A DNA stretch of 64,000 nucleotides from Charina bottae (Eukaryota > Chordata > Lepidosauria > Squamata > Charinaidae). Numbering within the stretch: the first letter of the stretch is position 1; each line of letters begins with the position of its first letter. Shown here in pieces: positions 37,578 to 50,400 of the stretch. A program made the position numbers and the translations under genes. Under the pieces are notes generated by a model, which was not told where the DNA came from, searched no databases, and worked only from the letters and a program-made list of their open reading frames with translations. The stretch spans positions 41,437,463 through 41,501,462 of the forward strand of contig JALMGJ010000005.1 of NCBI GenBank assembly GCA_023362775.1, given 5' to 3'.

Positions 37578-38144
37578 TAGTTGTTACTGGAGGAGGAGCT
37601 AGCGCTGCTCCCCCAACGCCACAGACCCCTAGGCAAGCCCACCCCCCTCTTCCATCCTTGGGATGCGGGGGCTCCCGGCTTTGCTTCGTTCATCCTTGCA
37701 GGCAACATCTCCACCTTCCAGCCACGGCACCTCTCCGCCGATCTTCTCTTCACGTGAAGGAAACGGGATAGAAGATAGTCCGGCCAAAATGGGCTTCGAT
37801 AAGGCGCAAGACAGGCGAAAGCTGGGATACCCACCCACACTCAATGCCCTGCTCTTTGTAGCCATCTCCACAGGCGTGGTGTCGTCGGGGCAGTGCCCGC
37901 TGGCTTCTTTTAACGGTTGCCATCCCGACCAGACAAACCTGCTCCCTTGTAAAGGTTACACGCCTGCTCTTGAAAGCTGGTTCCCCCCCTCCCCCCGTAA
38001 CTCACGCGTGCACAAACACACGCACGCACACCAGCCTCACCGCCCGCCACAGTTTGGCTCCGTATTGATCGGCGCTGCCTGGCCGCGCTTCCCCTGCAAT
38101 TCCAGGTAGTAAATCAGTGCCAGGCGGCCCCACCTCCCGGCGTT

Positions 38145-38240
38145 GCCATTGGGTGCCTGCTGTGCTCGGGCACAGTGATTGGCCGCCTCGCGGGCACAAG
38201 CCTTTACATAAAGAGGCGCTCGCTCTGCTGACTTGATAGA
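38145..38240 (+). promoter_or_regulatory. CRTAC1: CRTAC1 core promoter: CCAAT boxes and TATA-like element
   Basis: Two inverted CCAAT boxes (ATTGG at 38148-38152 and 38178-38182) precede a TATA-like TTACATAAAG at 38204-38213. Transcription would then be expected to begin near 38235. That leaves a 5' leader of about 120 nt before the first ATG at 38358. The start site is inferred from spacing only. Confidence 0.5.
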
Positions 38241-38357
38241 GCTTGAGAGACACACATTCAGGTACGCCAAGACCGAAAGAGCATCGGTGGCCAGCGAGCG
38301 GCCACCGACACTACGGGCATCGGAACGGGATCAGGGCAGTCCGCCCGCCCGCCCGGG

Positions 38358-38411
38358 ATGTTTCGCAGCCAGCTGGCAGGCATGGATCTGTCACAGCAAC
38401 CCACTTGCCCG
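38358..38411 (+). CDS. CRTAC1: CRTAC1 coding exon 1
   Basis: Eighteen codons, MFRSQLAGMDLSQQPTCP, ending at a perfect donor (G/GTGAGT, 38412), phase 0. A second in-frame ATG at 38382 has the stronger context (GGCATGG) and would shorten the N-terminus by eight residues. The human protein also has a short leader before its hydrophobic core. Either start keeps the signal peptide encoded by exon 2. Confidence 0.75.
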
Positions 38412-41400
38412 GTGAGTACAACTGTTCCCTGCCCTGCTGTGCACACACCGACCGGAGCAAAGTTTCCCAAATTCCCAAAGAGGTGGAGACATTGGGTGGG
38501 GAAGAAAAGTTGCGAGTTGGCGAATGAGGCGGGGCGGGGAGGGGGCTATGTGGGCACAGCCGAGCGGCACGTGAGACTCGGGCGGGCGGAATTTTGGATT
38601 GAGGAGTGGGATTCTGGGAGAGAGCGGTGGGGAGGGGCCGCGTGAAGAAGCCCGGGCTTCGGAAGCCAGGGAGTCAGACGTGGAAGGGAAGGTTGGACAG
38701 GTGTGGTGGGGACGGGGAAGCCCTTCTCTGTGCTGGGCTTATGCTGAAGATCCGCGGTGGGGACAGCTGCCTCTTGCCCAGTGGCACACTGGATCTTGCC
38801 CGAGCCGGGAGCTGTTTCTTGGAGTGCTCGCCTCGCCTCGCCTCGCGGCAGTGAGCAAAAGCCAAGTGCCAAGGTGACTGCTGCTCTCCAGATCGCACTA
38901 GTGCTGCTGGTGGCGGCAGTGCCAGTGTTGGGGCTGGCTTGACACCCTGCAGTTTGACATGGCCGAGGAGAGGCATGGTTCCAACTCTGAAGTGGAACTC
39001 TGTGGGCCCTGGAGCTCGGCTGCTCCCTGAAGATCCGATAGGTCTGGTTCCAATTCCCTAGACTTTTGTGGAGAAAAGGATATCACTTGCCTGCAGTATT
39101 GATGCAGGATCTGAGCTGGGAATAGCAAGCTCCGGAAAGACAGCAATGCAGGCCGGGACAGTAGTCCATTCTTGTTAATGGCTCCAGAAAAACAGAACTG
39201 GAACCAGAAGCAATACTGGGCCATCACCGAGGCTCAAACTTGAATTTTATGATGCCATGCTTTTGTTTGGCTGAATCTGTTTGCACTCAGTCTGCACTTT
39301 GAACAAGAATATGGTGGGTTAGCATCTTGTGAGGTTTATTAGCTCAGTTGATATCAGCACAAGTCATTGGCTTCATGATGTCATTGATGACAGTCGCGAT
39401 GTCACTGAGAAGGATGTAGGAATGCATTTGGATAACGACTGTGAACTAGTGAAGTGACTAGTCCACAATGAGGCAGGAAACCCTATGTCACCGTTAGGCT
39501 TTTGGAGAAGCATATATACTATATTGGAGATGTGGTTCCATAGGAGTTCAACTATCACTTAGGAAAACAGCAGAAAGTATGGAATAGCAACTGCTTGCTA
39601 ATGCAGAGCAATGGTGCACTTACATTTTTGGTTCTGCTATAGGCACTCATTTGATAGTCCAGGATTTGCTAGGAGAATTTGTTTTTGCTGTCAAGTGAGA
39701 AAAATCACAGGCAATTTCCTCTCCCCTCCCCCCTCCCCCCAGCCAATGGCAAGAAATCAAAGCATGCATTTATTTGGGGATTATTGTATGGTGTTAGAAT
39801 CTTATGCAAATCCCACTATCTTCCCAACATACAGAAATCTGTTGTCATCAACCCCTCTAGTTTCTGCATATGTGGGTACAAATAGCAGTGTAATCAGCCA
39901 CACCCTAAGAGATCATGAAAGTCATGGAAATATGCAGCTGCTGACATACCCTCCTGAAGTGCCTTCTCTGTAGTTTGGCAATAGACATCCCTGCTCCAAA
40001 CACTAATGTTTTAGAAGCTTTTCACCCACTCAGCACTTGGAACCACATGACTAGAAAACTAGAGATCAGCAGGTTACCGAAAGTGGGATCCAGCTATTAT
40101 CACAGTCTTGTGTTTGGGGCAAATTTGCTGCCATGTGGGCTCAGAATGGGCATACCTGTCCACACTGCATTTTCCATGTAAGAGCTGACCTCCTGGTATA
40201 ATAGAAAATGGTAATGTATAGGGCATGAAGTCATGCAGGTGATTTCCATCAATGTCCACAGCAAGAACAAAATGGCGTCCACTATTTTTTTTCCAGCTGC
40301 CAAGGGCATCCAAAACCATATCTGTACCTTGGAACCCTAGCAGACACCTAAGACTGTTTCTGACCCTGGTTTGGTTCAAGAAGAAACTGGATTCAATCCT
40401 GAATCCTCTTAACCTATCAATATCCTCCATTTTCAGAACTGACCTGAAGAGGCAAGGGAAGGGATCAAAAACAACACAGTAGACAGCAGATGAACTCCTT
40501 GCTTCAGCCCCTTGCTTTTCTATATGATCCTGTTTGAACATTTGGGGGGGGGGATTCTCCCTGCTTTTCATAGCATGTCCCTGCTTTTCCTTTACCATGT
40601 CATGTTGCTCTGTTGATCCTTGCAGCCTTTCCATGGGCATCCTACAGCGACTTCTGCAGGCATATCGACAGCTGATTGCTGAATGGCTGCCCACAACCCA
40701 GGGAATAAAATCTTGAAACCTGAGAACAGAACAGGGACAGGCAACCTTTGGAGGCCACATTGGAAATAGTCACACTGGGAATTTTGAGTCATATTACGAA
40801 CAATATCACAAAATGGCTGCCATGGTGAGCGTCATCAGTCACAACACTGCCAACTTGCTAAAAGACAAATGTGAAATTGCTCCCCACTTTTTACTCCCTC
40901 TGGCCCCACTCACCAACCCAGAATGCTCTGTTCCACACCCACAGTTTCACTTTCACTCTGGGATTTTTTTGTCCAGGAGGTACATTTCTAAACAAAGCCC
41001 TGGGCTGCCACCATCTCCCATTTTTATTTTCTAAGTAAGTTTGAAGATCATAGGTGACTAGAGGCACTCATGGAAATAGCGATGATGCTGGAGGCTGATG
41101 TCTTGCTTTGCCCCGTGCCAGCTTCTCAGTTCAATTTTTTAATTGAAACCCCCCCCCCCCATGATTAATGATAGTGATATCCATTGAGTCAGAGAACCCA
41201 GTAGGACTGAGGGAGACATTCACAGGTTCAGTGGTGCAGCTGGATGCCATGTTGTTCACCCTGGGACTGAATCACCACCAGCCACCCTGGACTAGATCGC
41301 CTACGGGTCTCCCATCATGCATTCTGTTCCCTTTTGAAAGCTCTAAGGGCTTTAAATGGGAGATAGTCTCAATTATGCTAACTTTCCCCTACCTGATACT

Positions 41401-44400
41401 CTTCAGGTATACTGGGGTCCAAATCCCAGTCATCCCCATCCAGCAAGACGTGCTGACTAAGGTTAATGAGAATTGTACTCCAATGCCTTTGGAGGGGCTA
41501 AGCTATGCAAATGCCAGGCACAAACTGAGTAGATTTGTATTAGAATCTCTAGGAAAATAGTGTGTAGATTGTAAGTCAGGACCATGGCAAAGATGAAATT
41601 TGGGGGTGGGGAGTGAGGTTTATTTCGAATGTGTGTTCTTTTCCTGTGAAATTTATTGGAAGGTAATCCCCCCAATATGAAATGAGGGGCGTGGTGGCTC
41701 AGCGGGTAAGACACCAGGCTTGTCGATTGGAAGATCGCAAGTTCAGAGGTTCGAATCCCTAGCCCCGCGTGACGGAGTGAGCTCCCGCACTAGCCCCAGC
41801 TGTTGCCAACCTAGCAATTCGAAAGCATGCAAATGCAAGTAGATCCGTGCACGTCATGCCAGCCACATGACTGTGGAAGCGTCTTCGGACAACACTGGCT
41901 CTTTGGCTAACAAACGGAGATGAGCACCGGCCCCTAGAGTCGGACACGACCGCACAAATGTGCGGGGGGAACCTTTACCTTTACCTTAATCCCCCCAAAT
42001 ATGATCATGATTCCTAATCAGTGTTCCTCCATAACTATTGGAAACTGTTCAAAATAGGCCTAAAGAGAACTATTTTCCATATAAGGGTTTTGTAATCTGA
42101 TAGCACCAGGAGCATAAAAATCAGGTCTTCCAAGGTCCAAGGGGAAAGCTGAAATCCCACAAGAGGAAGAACAGGGGTTACAAGGATCAAGTACATTTTC
42201 TTGACTGCCTGTGCACAGGTGCAAGCTCTGAGTGCATGTTTGTGCATGTTTAGGAAGGGAACTTAATTAATGGCCATTTCCCTAATGATCTATCTAGAAA
42301 TGCACACTGATGTATGAGTTTAATTAGCTCAAGCCAAATGCTGGGAGCCCGACAGAAGAACACGTTGTCTTTGTCACCAGGCGCCTGTTACCATCCTATG
42401 TTTATGGAAACTTATTTAATGAAGAGTTAATCTGAGCCTAAACTGGAGGATAATACCAGCTACCAGCTTGTATGATGGATTGTTTTGCAGTGGAAGAACA
42501 CAAGAAAGATGCATTTTGCTCTTGTACTTCCCACCTAATCATCAGGTCTATAGATATCTACCACCTAGCCAATGGTTCCTTCATTGTTTCTAAAGTGAGT
42601 AGGTAGAGTTTTTCCTGATGAGAGGACTGAACTTGATAGCTCCTGATATATTACATCATAATTATTCATAATAATCATAATTGGAGGGGCGTGGTGGCTC
42701 AGCGGGTAAGACGCCAGGCTTGTCGATCGGAAGATCGCAAGTTCGGAGGTTCGAATCCCTAGCCCTGCGTGCGGAGTGAGCTCCTGCACTAGCCCCAGCT
42801 CTTGCCAACCTAGCAATTCGAAAGCATGCAAATGCAAGTAGATGAATAGGTACCACTTCGGTGGGAAGGTGCGTTCCGCGGCGTCATGCCGGCCACATGA
42901 CCGTGGAAGCGTCTTCGGACAACGCTGGCTCTTCGGCTAACAAACGGAGATGAGCACCGGCCCCTAGAGTCGGACACGACTGCACAAATGTGCGGGGGGT
43001 ACCTTTACCTTTACCTTAATCATAATTAATTGTAATTATTTGCACCAAGTGCCTCCTCTCCTATATAACAGGAATAACCAAGTTTGACCTTACTGAGGCT
43101 TTCAGTCCATTACTAGTTTTCAGTTTTTGTTTTGGGTAGTTTTCCTATGTTTCAGGCCACATCATGATTTCTGCAGCCCTAAATTCTATTGTATTGTAAA
43201 GCATAATGAAATAGGTAAATTTCATTCATTACCTCTTCAGAGAATAATTTTGAGCATATGGTGATTTCAATGAAGTCTTGGAGATAATATGATCTAGCTG
43301 ATCTTAGAGCAGGAGGAGAAAAAGCTTGGAACGTGCCTAGTTGTAGTACCATCTGCCTGTCAGTACAGGTAGATTGGATACTCCCAAGAGTTCAACCCCA
43401 CCTCTGGTTTTGGATCCAGCAGGAAGATTTGCAAGAGTTATCTCAAGATCTGTTTTCTAGAAGTGTGAACAGGGTACTGCTAAGAGGGACTGGGGCAGTC
43501 CCAAAAAGCCAATAATAGAGCTAATGAGATATTATCTGTAGAAATGATCACAAGACAGATTACCTATTCCATAATGCGTTTTGACAACCTCCTTATTCAC
43601 ACAATCAAGATGGATAAAACATGATGAAAAGGTGGACTTCTCCCCCTCCACTCTTTTATCCCAAGGGACTCTAAAGGCACTATTGATTCTAACCTACAAT
43701 ACTGATTATAAGAATACTCCAAGCTGACAGCCCTGGCTGGGGGAGGAAAGATGCTTATTAACATAAGATATAAGAGTTGCCATATGTGAGTACTGACAGA
43801 ATGAAGAAGCGCCTTCTTTGCTAAGCTTTAACTACTCTGGTTGTGTGTGCAAATGAGGGGAGAGATGTTCATCTGTTTTAAGGATTAACTAATCTCATTG
43901 GGAAAATGCCCTCTCAGGAGGTAAAGGAGGCTGATCCTATCTCGGAGTCTACCCTGAATTGAAAGGTGATCTCTGGCACTAGATGCTTTATTTGCTGCCA
44001 TTCTCTTTTTTGCATGGACTATCCCATAGGAGGGACCAAGGCACAATCTGTGGAAGCACTTTCCTGTTGAGAGGATCCTGCCTCAAGAAGCAGACTAGAT
44101 GGCCCTCAAGATCTTCTGGCCTTATCATGCTCAATCAGAGTTCCTGGAAAGTTATGAAGCAGGGCATGATCAATTTAGAACAGAAATGTGATGATATTAA
44201 AATCCTTGCTCACATCACTGCATCTATGTTTAAATCTACGCTATGTTGCACGATACTCTTTTATAGCTGCTTTCCTTCCCATCTTCTAGCTCAGGCTAGT
44301 AAGAAAATCAGCTCCTGCCCTTTTTATGGAATCAAAGGGGAGAGATGGGGCATTCTTCTTGAAGGAATGGATTAAGGGCCTTTCTCTTCCTTTTAATTCT

Positions 44401-47400
44401 GATGAATGAAGGGTAAATGTGAGATCTAATAGTCTAATCTAGTGTCTTTTTGTTTCTCTTCAGCAGGGATGTGGAACTCTGAAGCAAATATGGTTTCACA
44501 TCCCAGTGTGAATTCTGAGGCAGTTGAATTCACTTTCGGTCCTGAAACTAGATGTTTGGCACGAACTGTAGTTTCAGCACATCCTGCTCTTGGCACCAGC
44601 TCAAATTTGCCATAGATCTAGCATTCCAGCACTTCCCCCCCAAAGCAAAGAAGATTAAGAAATAGAAGTTCCCTGCCTACACTGGATTAAAAAACAACAT
44701 CTGTACTGGTACTTGAGCAGTAGACAATTGCTGACCAATCCCAAGCCCAACCAAAGTCTCCAAAACTGCCTGCCCAGTTCTGCAAGGGGTGGTGGCAGCC
44801 CTACCCTAAGAATTTAACAGGATGGCTGTAACAGATCCCTGCCAAAGACTACCTGCATGGGTAAGTAGCAGTGAGATGGGCAAAACAAGCTAGATTTTCC
44901 ATAGTTTTATAGTCTGTTACAGGATTCCTGCATAGAGAAAAATACTTTCCAGTTACTGGATGAATGGGTGATGTAGCCACATGCCTCTCTGTTGTAGGTG
45001 CCAAGGCTGCTGCTACTGCTGTTGTGGAGCTTGGTTCTGCCTTGGCCTGGTGAAGGATCCCAGCGCAGTAAACCCATGTTCACAGCAGTCACGGATCAAA
45101 TCCTTCCCCCTGACTATGACAGCAACCCAACTCAGCTCAACTATGGTGTGGCTGTGACTGATGTAGACCAGGATGGAGACTTCGAGATTGTCGTGGCTGG
45201 GTGGGTACTATGGAAAATGCTAAGTATTGCTAGGTGCATGGGAAGGGGGGCGGGGTGACATCACACAAGGAGCCATATTTGAGGAGAAAGAATGGGCTAG
45301 GCTTGCCAGGATGCAATCCAGATGGGTACATCCCAAAGGCTGGGTTCACATATAAGGCCAAAAAACACAGTGTAATTTGATAGTTCGGTTTTGGCTAACT
45401 GCTTTATAGTGTGTGAGTTCATCCAAAGTAAGAATCAAATATATATATGGGTTTATATGCCACAAGTTATTATTTATTTTAACTATGGTTTGTTGAACAA
45501 GCTATAATGGTCCAATTCACACATAACAAAAGCCCTAAACCACCTTATAACCACAATAGCTGGATGCATGTATTGTATTAATTCAAAACCAAACAAACCA
45601 CATTAAGATTTAATACAGTGTGTGAACTCAGACCCTGTTTCTCAGAAGAACTCAGGCATTGCTCCCTTTGTGGTGTTTTACAGATGTTCTGGACTAAAAC
45701 TCCTAACATTCCCAGTTAGCAAGATCTGGTTTTGCTGGTTGAGGTCTATGAGAAATGTCATCGAAAACCTCTGAAGGGCACTAAGTTGGGGAAGGCTGTA
45801 AAAGGAAGGAAAAGTATGTGTATGCATACTTCACTTTGCTCTTAGGACATGCAAAGGTTGGTGTGGAGCCCCTGAAATAAACCAAAGGTAACATCTGTGC
45901 AATGGTTCAGTTGCAGATGTGAATGTGCATTCTCAGTGGAACTACTGTAGAGCGGCTTCCTCAAAACTTACAACTTAACTGTCTCCCATGTCACTTCCCT
46001 GATTAACTGCCTCTGCCTGCAGTCTTCTCAGCCCCACCCCAGCTCCCCACACCTGGTCAGGCTGGCATCATGACCAGAGGAAATAGGTGTCTCTTTATAC
46101 CTGGCCACTACTTGTACAACTTGCACTGCTCATAAAACATGTCTCAGCTGCACTGAGCTGGAAAGAGTATATATCCATTGAAAAGCTCTTCTGTCTAGGA
46201 TTTCCTAGAAAACGGGGAATTTATTTCTATAACTAAATTCATTTCACCAAGCCCTCTCATCTCTTCCTGGCCTTGATTTTCCCTGCAAATCTTAACTCAT
46301 GCTAAGTTTATTTTCCGTCTATTTACTCCATTCCTAAGTAAGACAGGATAGCAAGGCTGCTTTAAACACATGGACTGCTAGGGCCATAATTGCAGGAGTC
46401 CCGTATTTTTCTGTTTCATCCCATTGGGCTGCTAGGGGCCTCCGGGGCCTGAAGCTGCATCCTGTCTCGGTGGTTTCACAGGGTCTCTCATTAACAGATT
46501 CACAGCTCCATGGCTAGTGATTTTTTATCTGGATCCATTTGTATGCCACCTCCTCAAAGGTTGCTCATGTCAGTAAAACATAAAACTACTCCACACACTG
46601 CAGTCTGCCTGCTGCTACACAGGCTCTATGGAAGAGCAGTCTTTACAGCCTTTCTGACAGAGAAGGAGCCATCCAGACTGGGTGGGCTAGCTGTTCCAGA
46701 CAGGGGACAGCATCCAAAAAGGCCTGCCTCCAAGCACCCATTTCCTTCATGTCCTGGGGGGACATGCAGCATATCATATCAGCCAGCATGTATTGGATGG
46801 ACAACTGGTACCTGGAGTAGATGGCCCCAGTGTTAACAAGGACCTAAGCCATAAAGAATCGGGACTGCGACTGGAAGCCCACTGGGAACCGACATAGCCC
46901 TTGTAAGAAAGCTGTTACTCTGCTGTACTCTGTTGTTTTCAAGGGCTGCCCATTTAGAGCATATTTCAGTCTAACCAGGAGATGACAAGGTCATAAATTA
47001 CTGTAGTTGGAACCTTCTCATAGCCTGCAAGCACCAGGTCAAGGCTTCTACTATATCTCTTTCTAGGCTGAGCTAGAGCCATTCAACTAGATATCATCCT
47101 CATACTGATAATATCCCACTCCAAAGTGAAGAATGACCTCTCCCAATACACTGTATATATTAAAAAGAATGCAGGAGAGGACTTGGCCACTCCTCCCCCA
47201 TCAACATTGATTGGAACCAGCCACTCAGAAAGGAGAACATTGTAAAGCCGTTCCCTAAGCTCCCAAACAGAGCCTTTCCATGACATGCAGAATAAACCTG
47301 ATGATCATTCTTTAAAATCAGGAATCAATAGGGACTTCAGCAAACTTTGAAGTGTGAACTGCTGCAGTTCTGGATGCCGCCCACTTCATTAGATTTCTTC

Positions 47401-50400
47401 TTCCTGTTTTCTCTCTTTTCATCCCCCAAATGAATTAGCATTCCATGACACTGAATTGTCAAATCATCACTGAGTTATTTCATTTTTTTTCTCCCCCTCC
47501 CCCCCCCCCCCGCCAATTGTCAGTACTTTAGATTGACAGATGTCTCCCTTCTGTGTCTTAGGGCAGCGGTCCCCAACCTTTTTGGCACCAGGGACCAGTT
47601 TCGTGGAAGACAATTTTTCCACAGACTGGGGTGGGTGGGGGGTGGGATGGTTTCAGGATGAAACCATCAGAAGTGGTAAATAAAATAATGGGCAGGCCAC
47701 ACGCGGACTAAAATAAGTGTCGGATTCTGACTTCTCATAAGGAGCGCGCAACCTAGATCCCTCGCATCCGCAGTTTACAGTAGGGTTCGCGCTCCTATGA
47801 GAATCTAATGCCGCCGCTGATCTGACAGGAGGCGGAGCTCAGGTGGTAATGCGAGCGATGGGGAGCGGCCGTAAATACAGATGAAGCTTCGCTCGCTCGC
47901 CACCGCTCACCTCCTGCTGTGCAGCCCGGTTCCTAACAGGCCACAGACCGGTAACGGTCCGTGGCCCGGGGGTTGGGGACCCCTGTCTTAGGGTATGCTT
48001 TTGGCTACTTAACCAACAACCCTTACATCAGAAGTAGAGAATGAACCGTTGAATCCTGTATCAAATGCAAACATTCCCCTCATCGACATATCATTAATAC
48101 TGAATATTGTATATAAGCCTGGATTAGTTAACCCTTCACACAGGTTGGGGAACTCAATTCCTCTCCATTCTTCGTGCTGACCTTCCCCAACTTGGTACCC
48201 TCCAGCTGTGTTGTAACGACAGCTTTCAGAATTCTCTTGCCTGGAAATTCTGGGAACTGTAATCCCAATGCAACTGGAGAACAGTAGGCTGGGGGATGCT
48301 GCTTCATACAAAGGCTGTGATCTTTGGAACCCAGAGTATCTTATTCAGCCTAGACAACTGTGGGCAGGCAGCTACTTCACATAGGTGAGGAAAGGTTTAG
48401 GCATGTCCAGACATGTGGAAGGAGCCTCCTGGTTTGACCTGAAGAAAAACAAACTTTCTCTCACTCTGGGGAGGGGCAAACTTCTCTCGCCCTGTTCTGA
48501 CAGCCTCAGTGTGCACCTTGACATTGTGTTAATTGGCTGCAGCAGAGTGAGAGAGTGCTTCGTCGCATTATTGACAGTGTGCTTGGCTTGGGTTGGTGCA
48601 CAGGAGTGAGCAGGCATTCAGCTGTGTGCTCCTTGCATCCCTAATCTGACGGTCCTTTGAAGAGGAAGGATAGAAGGAAATGGAAACCAGCCTGGCCAGC
48701 TGCTCAAAGAGGAACAGCCTGTTTTGCCTTTAGAGTGGTCATGCTGGACAAATTGACAAATGTGCGTATGAAGAAAGTGGAAGTTTCCCATGAATGAACA
48801 ATCAGGAATGCGTGCATACTTGCTAGGGGTGCATTAATGTTTCATTAAGAAGAGGCAAGTTATCACACAGGAAACAATACCTGCCGCATGTTAGAACTGT
48901 ATGGGTCCAGATGCACTTTAAAGCAGGGGTCCCCAACCTATGAGCCGCAGCCCACTAGTGGGCCGCGGCCTGTTAGGAAGTGGGCTGCACAGCAGGAGGT
49001 GAGCGGTGGTGTCAGGAACAAGCCTGTCCCTGCCGCCATGAGCCGGAGGAAGAGCAGCCGGTAGCAGGAAGAAGCTGGGAAGGCGCAAAGACAGAGCCTG
49101 AGCCGGAGCAGCTGATTGGTGGGGACCCTGAAGGGGAAACACCTCCACCTATCAGTGCACGGCAAAGAAGAGCAGAGAGGCGGGCTGAGGAGCGCGAGGC
49201 CCAATTGGCCCCCGCTTGCAAACCCCGCCCCCATCCGTGAGATTGGCTCCCGCCTGCAAACCCCGCCCTCCGGTCTGTGGAAAAATTGTCTTCCACGGAA
49301 CCGGTCCCTGGTGCCAAAAAGGTTGGGGACCCCTGCTTTAAAGGATCCTCATAATTTGTATCTGGGAATTCTATAGTCCTGTCAAGAACAAACTAGTTTC
49401 AGGTAATGAACTGGCTATTCTGACTAGGCTGTTGTCACATGTAGACTTCAGCATACTGGCTTCCCCAACCTGCTGCCCTCCAATTGTCAGACTGCAGTAC
49501 CTCACCCTAACTATAGCCAGTAGTTAGGAATGATAAGGACTGCAAGTTGGAGAAATCAGTTCTAATTCTCAAATATTCCTAAAAGAAAGTAAGTAATAGT
49601 CCCTTCTGAAATAATTGCAAGTAGACTTGCAATTAACACAAGGAGACTGAAAGCTGGGCTGCACATCTCATATCTAATAACACTGCAATTATTTAAAATA
49701 TTGATAGATAATCATTCATATCAAATCATTGATATGAAGTTCCAGGTGCGGGAATCAGTGTTTCTCCCAATCTTACTGACTGCCACAAAATCATGGTTGC
49801 TTAGATTTGTAGGCTTCTTTATATAGGACATCCACCCTGCAGCTTTCCTTAATTTAGTCCCCTCTAGATATTTTAAATAACAAATCCCACAAGACCCATC
49901 CAACATAATGGTTGAAGAATATGGGGAGGGTAGTTCAAAACATCTTGAGAGTGCCCAACTGGGAAAGGTTAGAGCTTTCCCTCAAATGACTGTCTCTTCG
50001 TAGCACAAGTGCATTTGTGCTACAATCCTATTATTGCTAGTCGGGATGCCAATTCAACCAAGTTCACTGGGAACGGTGGAAGTGATAATGCATTTGGGGG
50101 GGAAGGCTTTTTACAGTAAGATATTCCTCTAAGTAACAATAATGTTCAACCTATTCCTGATTAATCCCTGACTGCTTCAAATTTCTTAGAAGGGAAATTT
50201 ACCCAGCAAACTTATTCATCTATGTGTACTTTACCTGAATCCATCCATCCTTTTTATTCCCGTCATTCCTCTGACCTTCCTTCATGGATGTGCATTCCAG
50301 ACCCGACATCTCCATCACTCTGTCCTAAACTGTCACCAAGTTGTTAGTATTCTTACTAAAGTAGAAGCATTACACTAGTTCTTCAGTTACGGCCTTAACA

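Larger units (their letters stand above)
37170..38960. promoter_or_regulatory. GC-/CpG-rich island at the CRTAC1 5' end
   Basis: A step change to GC- and CpG-rich sequence relative to both flanks. It covers about 1.1 kb upstream and 0.55 kb downstream of the first coding exon. It includes a (GGA)15 tract at 37533-37577. CpG islands normally mark vertebrate promoters. Boundaries were judged by eye. Confidence 0.75.
38961..44997 (+). other. CRTAC1 intron 1 (38412-44997), non-coding content
   Basis: Intron 1 is 6.6 kb. It holds the downstream half of the CpG island, two tRNA-type SINEs, C- and G-homopolymers near 39725, 40543 and 41150, and an unexplained 228-codon antisense frame at 40074-40760. 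No other exon-like sequence with conserved coding was recognised. Confidence 0.6.

Noticed and set aside
37124..37840. 238-codon minus-strand frame with a poly-leucine run
   Set aside because: The leucines come from the (GGA)n repeat and the frame starts and ends in GC-rich non-coding promoter sequence; no domain and no conserved motif.
37663..38109. 148-codon plus-strand frame upstream of CRTAC1 (contains KLGYPPTLNALLFVAISTGV)
   Set aside because: Lies in the CpG island before the core promoter. GC-rich DNA gives long chance frames. No recognised family and no donor-acceptor link to CRTAC1 exon 2 that I could support.
41684..41770. Functional tRNA gene (perfect A and B boxes)
   Set aside because: The body does not fold as a tRNA and continues into a SINE tail with a target-site duplication; it is tRNA-derived only.
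44998..45258. CRTAC1 start at 44998
   Set aside because: That codon is GTG directly after a splice acceptor. The upstream exon at 38358-38411 joins in phase 0 and supplies ATG codons.
48980..49240. 86-codon frame inside the second hAT element as a host gene
   Set aside because: Fully contained in a transposon with target-site duplications. No start context or splice signals. Treated as possible captured DNA only.
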